This document shows positions 16,320-22,991 of a stretch of DNA of 30,129 bases, piece after piece (position 1 is the stretch's first letter; each line of letters begins with the position of its first letter). The stretch covers positions 1-30,129 of the forward strand of contig CAZRQV010000024.1 in NCBI GenBank assembly GCA_964602445.1. The letters are read 5' to 3'. Source of the stretch: HGM12587 sp964602445 (GTDB lineage Bacteria; Bacillota; Clostridia; Lachnospirales; Lachnospiraceae). The notes below the pieces were generated by a model that saw only the letters and a program-made list of their open reading frames with translations, was not told the DNA's origin and ran no database searches. The position numbers and the translations under genes were made by a program.

Positions 16320-17351
16320 ATGATTATGGAAAAAAAGGATATTGACTGGGGAAGTCTGGGATTTGGCTATGTTCAGACAGAAAAGAGATTTGTAGCAAAC
16401 TATAAAAATGGTGCATGGGAAGAAGGCATTTTGACTGATGATGCCACCGTTACCATCAGTGAATGTGCCGGGGTTCTTCAGTATGCCCAGACCTGTTTTG
16501 AAGGAATGAAAGCATATACTACAGAAGACGGCAGAATCGTTACGTTCCGTCCGGATCTGAATGCAGCACGTATGAAAGACAGCTGCGAGAGACTGCAGAT
16601 GCCGGTATTTCCGGAAGATAAATTCGTAGAAGCAGTTTGTAAAGTGGTAGAAGCCAATGAAGCATATGTACCTCCATATGGTTCCGGTGCAACCTTATAT
16701 TTAAGACCGTATATGTTCGGTTCTAATCCGGTCATCGGCGTAAAACCGGCAGATGAATATCAGTTCCGTATCTTTGCAACACCGGTTGGTCCATATTTCA
16801 AAGGCGGTGTGAAACCGCTGACGATCCGTGTATGTGATTATGATCGTGCAGCACCACATGGAACCGGACATATCAAAGCCGGATTAAATTATGCCATGAG
16901 TTTATATGCGATCGTAGATGCGCATAATCAGGGATTTGATGAAAATATGTATCTGGATTCAGCTACAAGAACTTATGTAGAAGAAACCGGCGGAGCAAAC
17001 TTCTTATTCGTGACCAAAGACGGAAAAGTAGTAACACCAAAATCCAGCACGATTTTACCTTCGATCACACGCCGTTCCCTGATGTATGTTGCGAAAGAAT
17101 ATCTGGGACTGGAAGTAGAAGAACGTCCGGTTGCATTGGAAGAAGTAAAAGATATGGCAGAATGCGGACTTTGCGGTACCGCAGCCGTGATCTCACCGGT
17201 TGGAAAGATCGTAGATCATGGAAAAGAAATCTGTTTCCCAAGCGGTATGACAGAGATGGGACCTGTGACAAAGAAATTATATGAAACATTGACAGGAATC
17301 CAGATGGGACGCATCGAAGCACCGGAAGGATGGCTGAAAGTGATTAAGTAA
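16320..17351 (+). CDS. ilvE: Branched-chain amino acid aminotransferase
   Basis: A 343-residue class IV PLP enzyme that swaps amino groups between Leu/Ile/Val and 2-oxoglutarate, the last step of branched-chain synthesis and the first of their breakdown. The family pattern is full: YAQTCFEGMKAY, TFRPDLNAARM, LYLRPYMFGS, the PLP-lysine region GTGHIKAGLNYA (Lys186), ETGGANFLFV, SITRRS and GTAAVISPVG. Length is typical of the longer (about 340-360) BCAT type. Two starts compete: ATG 16320, 8 nt after GGAG, or ATG 16326, 7 nt after AGAGG; the protein differs by two residues, and the second gives the usual MEKK opening. It has its own promoter and a strong terminator, with no other branched-chain pathway genes beside it. 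Confidence 0.95.
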   Translation: MIMEKKDIDWGSLGFGYVQTEKRFVANYKNGAWEEGILTDDATVTISECAGVLQYAQTCFEGMKAYTTEDGRIVTFRPDLNAARMKDSCERLQMPVFPEDKFVEAVCKVVEANEAYVPPYGSGATLYLRPYMFGSNPVIGVKPADEYQFRIFATPVGPYFKGGVKPLTIRVCDYDRAAPHGTGHIKAGLNYAMSLYAIVDAHNQGFDENMYLDSATRTYVEETGGANFLFVTKDGKVVTPKSSTILPSITRRSLMYVAKEYLGLEVEERPVALEEVKDMAECGLCGTAAVISPVGKIVDHGKEICFPSGMTEMGPVTKKLYETLTGIQMGRIEAPEGWLKVIK

Positions 17352-17362
17352 GAAAGTAGTAG

Positions 17363-17389
17363 ACAGCTGCGTGAAAACGCAGCTGTTTT
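17363..17389 (+). terminator. Intrinsic terminator after ilvE
   Basis: ACAGCTGCGT (17363-17372) and ACGCAGCTGT (17377-17386) form a perfect 10-bp stem closed by a GAAA tetraloop and followed by a short T-tract. It ends only about a dozen bases before the sigma-factor start codon, so it also sits in that gene's leader. Confidence 0.85.
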
Positions 17390-17401
17390 CAATCATGAGG
17401 T

Positions 17402-17980
17402 ATGAGATCAATGGAAGAGGAATGCAGAATTGCAGATGAAATCCTATACCGGAGATATCTAAAGGGAGAGGAAAAGGCGGCAGAAATGTTGGTGGAGCGT
17501 TATGGAGATGCACTGACCTTATATATTCATAGTTACATTAAAGATCTTCATGAAGCGGAAGATCTGATGATCGAGGCATTTGCAAGAATTTTCGCAAAGG
17601 AACGTCCCATTACGGAAGAAGGCTTTTGGAAAGCTTATTTATATAAAACGGCCAGAAATCTGGCACTGCGTCATAATCAGAAACGTCATTTTCTGCTGCT
17701 TAGTTATGAGGAACTTCCGTTTGAACTGCGCAGTGATGTGATGGCTGAAACAGAATTTTTTAAGAATGAACGGATGCGTCAGCTTTATGCAGCTTTATCC
17801 AAGCTGAAAGCAGAGTACAGGGAAGTTCTTTATCTGGTATATTTTGAAAATATGAGTTATCGCAATGCAGCATCGGTTATGAGAAGAAGCGAACAGCAGG
17901 TGACCAACCTTGTTTATCGCGGAAAACAAAAATTAAAAGAAATCCTGGAAAAGGAGGGATTCCGATATGCGGACGAATGA
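17402..17980 (+). CDS. ECF-type RNA polymerase sigma factor
   Basis: A 192-residue sigma-70-family protein with only regions 2 and 4. Region 2 spans YIHSYIKDLHEAEDLMIEAF and the WKAYLYKTARNLALRH helix; region 4 holds the helix-turn-helix NMSYRNAASVMRRSEQQV plus VYRGKQKLKE. It directs RNA polymerase to a small regulon, typically for envelope stress. ATG 17402 lies 1 nt from GAGG, so ATG 17411 (10 nt spacing, MEEECRIA) may be the real start. The next gene overlaps its end by 14 nt, and the operon goes on with membrane proteins and a PrsW-like protease, the expected set for an anti-sigma circuit. The ilvE terminator ends just upstream, so its own promoter is not visible. Confidence 0.9.
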   Translation: MRSMEEECRIADEILYRRYLKGEEKAAEMLVERYGDALTLYIHSYIKDLHEAEDLMIEAFARIFAKERPITEEGFWKAYLYKTARNLALRHNQKRHFLLLSYEELPFELRSDVMAETEFFKNERMRQLYAALSKLKAEYREVLYLVYFENMSYRNAASVMRRSEQQVTNLVYRGKQKLKEILEKEGFRYADE

Positions 17981-18317
17981 GGAACGTACACAGAGAATCT
18001 TGGAACGTACGGAAGGGCTGAAAAGAGAGCATTGTCGAAAGAAACAAGGGTGGATCAATGCAGCAGCGAGTGTGATCTGTTTGCTTTTGATCATTGGAAC
18101 TGGTGAAGTTATGCCGGGGGTCATGGAAGAAATTTCAGAGCCTCAATTTAATTATGCTTCAGGTGTTGCAAGTTTGGTAGGGAATCATACAGAATTGGGA
18201 TATATTTTGATGGGGATTTTAAGTTTCCTGCTGGGAGTTACTTTAACGATTCTGTTGTATCGGATCCATCAGGGAAATACAGAAAAACTCAGGGAGAAGG
18301 AAGACGATGAATTTTGA
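17967..18317 (+). CDS. Mini two-helix membrane protein, candidate anti-sigma factor
   Basis: A 116-residue protein with no family I recognise. AAGGAGGG precedes the ATG, which lies inside the sigma gene (14-nt overlap), so the two are translationally coupled. An N-terminal cytosolic helix of about 28 charged residues is followed by helix 1 (about 30-45), an outside loop of some 30 residues, helix 2 (about 77-98) and an acidic cytosolic tail. This matches the gene position of anti-sigma factors and, loosely, their layout, but no zinc-binding ZAS motif (HxxxCxxC) is present. It is paralogous to the protein encoded at 19835-20167: both share the N-terminal charged helix, a GYI-hydrophobic helix 2 and a basic exit. 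Anti-sigma function is inferred from context. Confidence 0.78.
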   Translation: MRTNEERTQRILERTEGLKREHCRKKQGWINAAASVICLLLIIGTGEVMPGVMEEISEPQFNYASGVASLVGNHTELGYILMGILSFLLGVTLTILLYRIHQGNTEKLREKEDDEF

Positions 18318-18918
18318 ACTGATCGATAACTTGTTTCAGGTAGTTCTAATGTCCGGTGCAGCAATCTTATCTGCTGGACTGGCATTTCGGAAAAAGAGCA
18401 GACAGCTTTTGACTCTGGCTTTCGCGTACGGTACCTTTGCCATGGGAACGATCTACTGGCTGTTGCATCTGGCAATTACGGGAATGGTTCCGCAGATTTT
18501 TTTTGTAGCAGAAATCTCATGGGGAGCATCGTATCTGTTTCTTCTTTCTTTGCAGATTGCGCGTACTGAAAAGATAAAGATCCGATGTTCCATTCCGGGG
18601 CTTTTGGCAGCTTTTATAACATCGAACCGGATCTTATGGTATCGGATTTTTGGGCCGTCCTATTTCTTTTCTATTATTTTTGCACTGACCGCCAGTGTGA
18701 TCGTATATTTGGCAGTATTTCGTCTGCAAACAAAGGTTTCCGGGAGAAGAGTGGATCTACAGCTGCTGATCTTACTCATACTGCAGATGGCATTATATAT
18801 TGTTTCCAGAAGTATGGAAGATTTTCGGCATTTTAATCTTTATTTTGCAATCGATATCAGTCTGACCCTATGCTGGGTGGGAATGCTTCCACTGGTTTTG
18901 CGGGAGGTGGAAGTATGA
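18307..18918 (+). CDS. Polytopic membrane protein of sigma/PrsW cluster
   Basis: A 203-residue hydrophobic protein with about six membrane helices (near residues 8-27, 33-57, 64-84, 117-137, 150-169 and 178-198). I do not recognise a named family, and no catalytic motif stands out. The layout of short loops with basic ends resembles the sensory 7TM-type membrane modules. The ATG overlaps the previous gene by 11 nt and is preceded by GAAGGAAG; the stop overlaps the next start as ATGA. Such close packing implies that its amount is matched to the sigma factor and protease, so a role in sensing or presenting the anti-sigma protein to the protease is plausible but unproven. Confidence 0.75.
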   Translation: MNFELIDNLFQVVLMSGAAILSAGLAFRKKSRQLLTLAFAYGTFAMGTIYWLLHLAITGMVPQIFFVAEISWGASYLFLLSLQIARTEKIKIRCSIPGLLAAFITSNRILWYRIFGPSYFFSIIFALTASVIVYLAVFRLQTKVSGRRVDLQLLILLILQMALYIVSRSMEDFRHFNLYFAIDISLTLCWVGMLPLVLREVEV

Positions 18919-19559
18919 CCTATATTGAAAACATATTTATTTGTCTTGCCATTCCGATGCTCTTATCTTCGTTTTTTATCAAAGGAAATGCGAGAAGGTT
19001 TACCCTGTTTGTGATCATCGGGATGGGAGTCAGTTTACTGTCTGCCTATGTGAACAGTTTTGCCATGAGTTATTATGGTGCCACCGAGATTCAGGCGGTC
19101 ATGGAAATCACACCGGTCTGTGAAGAAGTGATGAAACTGCTGCCGCTGTTATTTTTCTTTCTGATCTTTGAACCGCAGCCGAAGACACTGCCAGCAGTTG
19201 CCATCGCGATCGCCGTTGGATTTGCTACCTTTGAAAATGTTTGTTATCTGACAGAACATGGTGCAGAAAATATCTATTTTTTATTGATCCGTGGGATTTC
19301 AGCAGGAGCACTTCATATTTTGTGCGGTACATTTTCCGGCTTTGCCATTTCCTATATTTTCAGCAGACATTGGCTGATGCTGACGGGTACCGTGGCGGTA
19401 CTGGGTGCTTGCGTAGGATTTCATGGAATTTATAATCTTCTGATCAGCGGTCAGGGGTATTGGAAAGAAGCAGGGTATCTGTTTCCGTCATTGCTGCTTG
19501 CAATCCAGTTTGGAATCCGGAAAATGATACCGAAAATGAAACTTTCGATGAGAAAATAG
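18915..19559 (+). CDS. PrsW-family intramembrane glutamic protease
   Basis: A 214-residue polytopic protein. The ATG at 18915 overlaps the previous stop (ATGA) and follows GGGAGGTGG. PrsW-type motifs are seen in order: CEEVMK (Glu70, Glu71, Lys74) at the start of a membrane helix, GFATFENVCY (Glu107, Asn108) and a His in ALHILCG (His134), with another in GFHGIYN. In Bacillus subtilis, PrsW makes the first cut in the anti-sigma factor RsiW and so frees SigW. Here it sits in the same operon as an ECF sigma and a candidate anti-sigma, so the same logic is likely. The family is more related to CPBP/Abi proteases than to S2P. A terminator follows 39 nt downstream. Confidence 0.88.
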   Translation: MTYIENIFICLAIPMLLSSFFIKGNARRFTLFVIIGMGVSLLSAYVNSFAMSYYGATEIQAVMEITPVCEEVMKLLPLLFFFLIFEPQPKTLPAVAIAIAVGFATFENVCYLTEHGAENIYFLLIRGISAGALHILCGTFSGFAISYIFSRHWLMLTGTVAVLGACVGFHGIYNLLISGQGYWKEAGYLFPSLLLAIQFGIRKMIPKMKLSMRK

Positions 19560-19597
19560 AATCCGCCGCAACAGGCAAGGATATCTTTGAAAAACGT

Positions 19598-19638
19598 AAA
19601 ATGAGAGAAACTCTATTTTTTGGGGTCTCTCATTTTTT
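19598..19638 (+). terminator. Terminator after PrsW-like gene
   Basis: AAATGAGAGA (19598-19607) pairs exactly with TCTCTCATTT (19626-19635), followed by a six-base T-tract to 19638. It separates the sigma/PrsW genes from the mini membrane protein gene at 19835. Confidence 0.85.
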
Positions 19639-19834
19639 ATTTCTTGGGAAGAATCTTGATGCACTATTGGAAGAAAGGAACGACTTTCCTGTGAATAGGA
19701 AACAAAAAATACTCCGTACAGGAATCCAAAAAATGCATAGAAAAGAAAAAATGAAAAAAATTCAGAAAAAAGTGAAAGGATTTTATCGTTCTTGTATTTT
19801 AGATAGTAGAAGAGAAAAGGGAAGGAGGAAAAAA

Positions 19835-20167
19835 ATGACCGATCAAACGAAAATACGGGTGGAAAAAATAATTCAAAGGGTAGAGCAGAAGCGAAAAGTA
19901 CGGGAAATGCAGATTCGTATGACGCTTACCTTTTTCAGCCTTTTTTGTATTGGTGGTATCGGTATTTTAGTGGAGGATCTTCAGATTCGGGGAAGTTCTT
20001 ATGTGAATGGCGGTTATGGAACCTTGCTGTTAAAGGATGGTGCGGACGGTTATATTATGATCGGTGTTGCAGCATTTACAGCAGGGGTGATCCTGACGGT
20101 ACTCTGTATCCGCTTTCGAAAAGCCCGGAAAAACCGCAGAGATCCTGCGGATGAAATGGAGGAATAA
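19835..20167 (+). CDS. Mini two-helix membrane protein, paralogue of 17967-18317
   Basis: A 110-residue protein; ATG 19835 follows GGAAGGAGG with 6-nt spacing, so a longer in-frame open stretch from 19460 is not the gene. It repeats the plan of the protein at 17967-18317: charged cytosolic N-terminal helix (1-28), membrane helix 1 (about 29-46), an outside loop of around 25 residues with YVNGGYGTLLL, helix 2 (DGYIMIGVAAFTAGVILTVL, about 70-93) and a short basic then acidic tail. The alignment is clear at helix 2 (GYI-M-G, V-LT-L-R). It lies 276 nt beyond the PrsW gene, after a terminator, so it may be separately expressed. It could be a second anti-sigma or an alternative PrsW substrate. Function is inferred from context only. 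Confidence 0.78.
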   Translation: MTDQTKIRVEKIIQRVEQKRKVREMQIRMTLTFFSLFCIGGIGILVEDLQIRGSSYVNGGYGTLLLKDGADGYIMIGVAAFTAGVILTVLCIRFRKARKNRRDPADEMEE

Positions 20168-20169
20168 AT

Positions 20170-20340
20170 ATGAAGAGAAGGAAGGTCGGATGCCTGTCGG
20201 CACTGGCTGTGATGGGAATGGATCTGACGGAAGGAAATCCGTGGAAAGTTTCTGTAATTTGTGAAGTTATGTGGGGAAAACAAGAATATCGGGGAAAAAG
20301 GTTAGGCAGTGTACCCGATATGGGGCAGGCAGACTGCTGA
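20170..20340 (+). CDS. Possible 56-residue small protein
   Basis: A short open frame starting 3 nt after the previous stop, with GGAGG (20158-20162) 7 nt before its ATG. It encodes a peptide opening MKRRKVGCLSALAVMGM, a basic start and a short weakly hydrophobic stretch, then a Gly/Lys-rich, unstructured-looking remainder ending in QADC. No family is recognised. The good ribosome site and tight coupling argue for translation; the odd composition and absence of a domain argue for a decayed gene end. Presented as a hypothetical small protein. Confidence 0.35.
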   Translation: MKRRKVGCLSALAVMGMDLTEGNPWKVSVICEVMWGKQEYRGKRLGSVPDMGQADC

Positions 20341-20374
20341 TCCCGGAGGAAGAAGATACAGGTGTGACAGACCT

Positions 20375-20417
20375 TTTGAACATGCCAGACAGGAATGGTC
20401 TGCCTGACATGTTCAAA
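20375..20417. other. Long inverted repeat after the small-protein frame
   Basis: TTTGAACATG (20375-20384) and CATGTTCAAA (20408-20417) are exact inverted repeats, with additional broken pairing of CAG and CTG blocks inside. The T residues precede the stem and A residues follow it on both strands, so it is not a textbook terminator. It could block read-through into the next gene or serve as a processing site. Confidence 0.5.
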
Positions 20418-20449
20418 AAAATTGTTTATGAATGAAAAATTTGAAATAA

Positions 20450-20478
20450 TTGTGAATCCGGAAAAAAAATAGTATAAT
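20450..20478 (+). promoter_or_regulatory. Promoter of aldo/keto reductase gene
   Basis: TTGTGA (20450-20455), a 17-bp spacer and a perfect TATAAT (20473-20478) lie 36 nt upstream of the ATG. The leader is short, about 30 nt. Confidence 0.75.
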
Positions 20479-20514
20479 AACTGATAAATAGGTTGAATAT
20501 CAGGAGGGATTCCA

Positions 20515-21696
20515 ATGATTTATAATGATTTTCAAAATGAAAAATTATCCAGACTGGGTTTTGGAGCCATGCGTCTTCCAGTCGATGAAAACGGAGCGAT
20601 TGATGAAGCGCAGGTAACTGCCATGACAGCATATGCGATGGAACATGGCGTAAACTATTTTGATACAGCTTATCCGTACCATGATGGTGATTCGGAACGG
20701 GTAATGGGACGCGTATTAAGTCATTATCCGAGAGAAAGCTATTATCTTGCAACCAAATATCCGGGACATCAGATTTTGTCAGATGGATATCATCCGGAAG
20801 TGATTTTTGAAGAACAGCTGAAAAAATGCGGTGTAGAATATTTTGATTTCTATTTGCTGCATAACGTATATGAAAAATCGATTGAAACGTATTTGGATCC
20901 GCAGTGGGGAATCATTGAATATTTTAAAGAACAGAAACGTTTGGGCAGAATCAAACATTTAGGTTTCAGTAGTCATGCCCATGTGGATACGTTAAAACGA
21001 TTTTTAGATGTTTGTGGGGAAGATATGGAGTTTTGTCAGATCCAGTTAAATTATCTGGACTGGACACTGCAGAATGCAAAAGAAAAATATGATCTTTTGA
21101 CAGAACGTGGAATTCCGGTATGGGTAATGGAACCGGTCAGAGGCGGAAAACTAGCTTCGTTCGGCGCAGAAGTGGAAGCAAAATTAAAAGGACTGCGTCC
21201 GGAAGAATCAATCGCATCCTGGGGCTTCCGTTTTCTTCAGGAATTGCCGAATGTAAAAATGGTTTTAAGCGGAATGTCTAATATGGAGCAAATGCAGGAT
21301 AATGTGAAAACATTTTCCGAAGGTCAGCCTTTGACAGAACAGGAACAGAACCTTCTTCTGGAAATTGCAGAAGGAATGAAAAATTCCGTTCCATGTACCG
21401 GATGCCGCTATTGCTGTGCAGGATGTCCAATGGAACTGGATATTCCGATGCTGTTAAGTGTTTATAATGAAATCCGTTTTGCACCGGTGGTGAATTCTGT
21501 GATGCGGATTGAATTTATGGACGAAGAGAAAAAGCCATCCGCATGTGTAGGCTGCGGTCAGTGTACACAGATCTGTCCGCAGGAAATCGATATTCCGGCA
21601 GCAATGCTTGATTTTGCAGAGCGACTGGAAAAAATGCCAAGCTGGGCAGCAATTTGCCGGGAGAGAGAAGAAGCTGCAAAGAAAAATCAAAAATAA
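20515..21696 (+). CDS. Aldo/keto reductase with C-terminal 4Fe-4S ferredoxin domain
   Basis: A 393-residue oxidoreductase. Residues 1-275 form the NAD(P)-dependent aldo/keto reductase barrel with the catalytic tetrad visible: Asp50 (YFDTAYPYHDG), Tyr55, Lys81 (ATKYPG) and His116 (LLHN). A C-terminal region of about 110 residues carries CTGCRYCCAGCP and CVGCGQCTQICPQ, two cysteine clusters typical of the ferredoxin-like AKR subgroup common in anaerobes, likely binding 4Fe-4S centres. It should reduce a carbonyl substrate with electrons from NAD(P)H and/or ferredoxin; the actual substrate is not known. AGGAGGG precedes the ATG, and a promoter lies immediately upstream. It looks monocistronic, with a long terminator hairpin after the stop. 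Confidence 0.93.
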   Translation: MIYNDFQNEKLSRLGFGAMRLPVDENGAIDEAQVTAMTAYAMEHGVNYFDTAYPYHDGDSERVMGRVLSHYPRESYYLATKYPGHQILSDGYHPEVIFEEQLKKCGVEYFDFYLLHNVYEKSIETYLDPQWGIIEYFKEQKRLGRIKHLGFSSHAHVDTLKRFLDVCGEDMEFCQIQLNYLDWTLQNAKEKYDLLTERGIPVWVMEPVRGGKLASFGAEVEAKLKGLRPEESIASWGFRFLQELPNVKMVLSGMSNMEQMQDNVKTFSEGQPLTEQEQNLLLEIAEGMKNSVPCTGCRYCCAGCPMELDIPMLLSVYNEIRFAPVVNSVMRIEFMDEEKKPSACVGCGQCTQICPQEIDIPAAMLDFAERLEKMPSWAAICREREEAAKKNQK

Positions 21697-21717
21697 AGAT
21701 TAGAAATAAAGGAAAAG

Positions 21718-21783
21718 ATGGTTCTGCAAAGTTCCTTTCAGAAGAGATTAGAATGAATCTTCGAAAGGGTGCAGAACCATTTT
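21718..21783 (+). terminator. Terminator after aldo/keto reductase gene
   Basis: ATGGTTCTGCA (21718-21728) pairs perfectly with TGCAGAACCAT (21770-21780); an inner CCTTTC/GAAAGG stem continues it. TTTT follows at 21780-21783. It lies 21 nt past the stop codon. Confidence 0.8.
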
Positions 21784-21821
21784 GTATCCAGAGGAAGAAA
21801 AAAGGGAAAAGGAAAAAGTAG

Positions 21822-21850
21822 TTGACAAACAAAAGAGCACATGATATTCT
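21822..21850 (+). promoter_or_regulatory. Promoter of DUF3793-flavodoxin operon
   Basis: A perfect TTGACA (21822-21827), a 17-bp spacer and TATTCT (21845-21850) predict a start near 21857, exactly where the first GGTTAG dyad begins. The leader is about 108 nt. Confidence 0.75.
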
Positions 21851-21856
21851 GTCTTT

Positions 21857-21873
21857 GGTTAGAAGAAACTAAC
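21857..21873. promoter_or_regulatory. First GGTTAG dyad (operator candidate) at transcription start
   Basis: GGTTAGAAGAAACTAAC is a dyad with half-sites GGTTAG/CTAAC separated by AAGAAA, identical over 17 bases to a second copy 68 bp downstream. It sits right after the -10 element, where a bound repressor would block initiation. Its A/T-rich inverted GTTAG/CTAAC halves recall binding sites of Fur/DtxR-type metal regulators, but which regulator acts is a guess. Confidence 0.6.
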
Positions 21874-21894
21874 TGAAAGTAGCAACGATTAACA

Positions 21895-21918
21895 AGGACG
21901 GAAGTCCTATATTTTTTA
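21895..21918 (+). terminator. Small hairpin with U-tract between the two dyads
   Basis: AGGAC (21895-21899) and GTCCT (21904-21908) close a GGAA tetraloop and are followed by ATATTTTTT (21909-21917). The 5-bp stem is short for a terminator, but its place in the leader could allow attenuation. Confidence 0.35.
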
Positions 21919-21924
21919 CACGAC

Positions 21925-21942
21925 GGTTAGAAGAAACTAACC
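21925..21942. promoter_or_regulatory. Second GGTTAG dyad in leader
   Basis: GGTTAGAAGAAACTAACC is a perfect 6-6-6 dyad, identical to the first copy over 17 bases and located 12 nt before the ribosome site GGAGG (21954-21958). As DNA it may be a second operator for looping or roadblock repression; as RNA it can fold into a 6-bp hairpin. Confidence 0.6.
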
Positions 21943-21964
21943 AAAACACAGATGGAGGAAAAAT

Positions 21965-22513
21965 TTGGAAAGAAAGATCGTAGAACATTGTGCTCCTACA
22001 TTGGCAGGATTAAAAACAGCAAATATGTTTACTTTTGAATTTTTATCAATGAAGGAATTAGAAGAAAAAGTAGAAAAAGTAAACCAGATGCTGAATAAAA
22101 AAGGTGTGTTTGCTGAAGTGATCAAAATCAGAGAATGCAGAGCATTGATCTATGTTTACCGGAAAGAACGGCTTCAGAAAGATCTGAAAAAAGAAGGAGT
22201 CTGGGAGCTGATCCGAACCTATGGTTATAAAAATTGTGAACTTTCCGCCTGTATTGAACATTTAAAGAGCCGTTTGACGAAATACGAATGTTTTCCTCAT
22301 GAAATCGGTGTATTTCTTGATTATCCGCTTTTGGATGTGATCGGATTCATTGAGCAGGGCGGAAAAAATTGTAAATGCTGTGGAATCTGGAAGGTTTACA
22401 GCAACGAATGCGAAACCCGCCAGCTGTTTGCAAGATTCAAGAAATGTACACATGTGTATCGAAAAGTGTTTGCAAGGGGAAGAACCCTTACGCAGCTTAC
22501 AGTTGCAGCATAA
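21965..22513 (+). CDS. DUF3793 family protein
   Basis: A 182-residue protein using a TTG start at 21965, chosen because GGAGG (21954-21958) lies 6 nt upstream and the translation then opens with ERKIVEHCAPTLAGLK, the usual DUF3793 beginning. Other family marks: EIGVFLDYPLLDVIGFI and GKNCKCCGIWKVYSNE, then FARFKKCTHVYRKVF and the GRTLTQLTVA ending. Several Cys residues, including CKCC, could bind metal. The reaction is unknown. DUF3793 genes in Clostridia are often beside flavodoxin and iron-related genes, which fits the next gene and suggests a role in metal or heme handling, but that is association only. Expression should be controlled by the twin dyads upstream. Confidence 0.87.
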   Translation: MERKIVEHCAPTLAGLKTANMFTFEFLSMKELEEKVEKVNQMLNKKGVFAEVIKIRECRALIYVYRKERLQKDLKKEGVWELIRTYGYKNCELSACIEHLKSRLTKYECFPHEIGVFLDYPLLDVIGFIEQGGKNCKCCGIWKVYSNECETRQLFARFKKCTHVYRKVFARGRTLTQLTVAA

Positions 22514-22542
22514 ATGATTATGGAATAAGGAAGGTAAAGAAA

Positions 22543-22968
22543 ATGAGTAAAGTAGCAGTTGTATATTGGAGCAGTACAGGAAATACAGAAGCAATGGCAA
22601 ATGCAGTTGCAGAAGGTGCAAAAGCAGCAGGTGCAGAAGTGAGCCTGATGGAATCAGAAGCATTTTCAGCTGCACAGGTAGATGAATTTGATGCAGTTGC
22701 ATTCGGATGCCCGGCAATGGGAGATGAAGTTCTGGAAGAAACAGAATTTGAACCAATGTTTGAAGCATGTGAAGAGAAACTGGCAGGAAAGAATGTCGCA
22801 CTGTTTGGTTCCTATGGCTGGGGTGACGGTCAGTGGATGCGAGAATGGGAAGACAGATGCAAATCTAAAAATATGGAATTAAAGGCAGAAAGTGTAATCT
22901 GCCAGGAAATGCCGGATGATGCAGGTCTGGAAGAATGCAGAAATCTGGGAAAAGCATTAGCAGAATAA
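22543..22968 (+). CDS. Flavodoxin
   Basis: A 141-residue flavodoxin: the FMN phosphate loop is WSSTGNTEAMA (residues 9-19), followed by the isoalloxazine-side loops FGCPAMGDEVLEE and GSYGWGDGQWM. Length and motifs match short-chain flavodoxins, small electron carriers that replace ferredoxin when iron is scarce. The ATG at 22543 follows AAGGAAGG; an upstream in-frame start at 22375 would run through the DUF3793 gene and is rejected. It is 29 nt after the DUF3793 stop and is likely co-transcribed from the promoter carrying the GGTTAG dyads. Pairing of flavodoxin with a leader operator supports iron- or redox-linked induction, though this is inferred. Confidence 0.95.
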   Translation: MSKVAVVYWSSTGNTEAMANAVAEGAKAAGAEVSLMESEAFSAAQVDEFDAVAFGCPAMGDEVLEETEFEPMFEACEEKLAGKNVALFGSYGWGDGQWMREWEDRCKSKNMELKAESVICQEMPDDAGLEECRNLGKALAE

Positions 22969-22991
22969 GGTCACAAATCATTTTTTTCATG

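Noticed and set aside
19460..19834. In-frame 125-codon extension of the mini membrane protein gene
   Set aside because: It overlaps the PrsW gene and crosses a terminator hairpin; the strong AGGAGG at 19823-19828 fixes the start at 19835.
22375..22542. 56-codon N-terminal extension of flavodoxin
   Set aside because: It lies within the DUF3793 gene in another frame; ATG 22543 has a good ribosome site and matches the family N-terminus.
22262..22801. Long - strand open frame antisense to the DUF3793 and flavodoxin genes
   Set aside because: Leu/His-rich shadow translation with no ribosome site, opposite two recognised genes.
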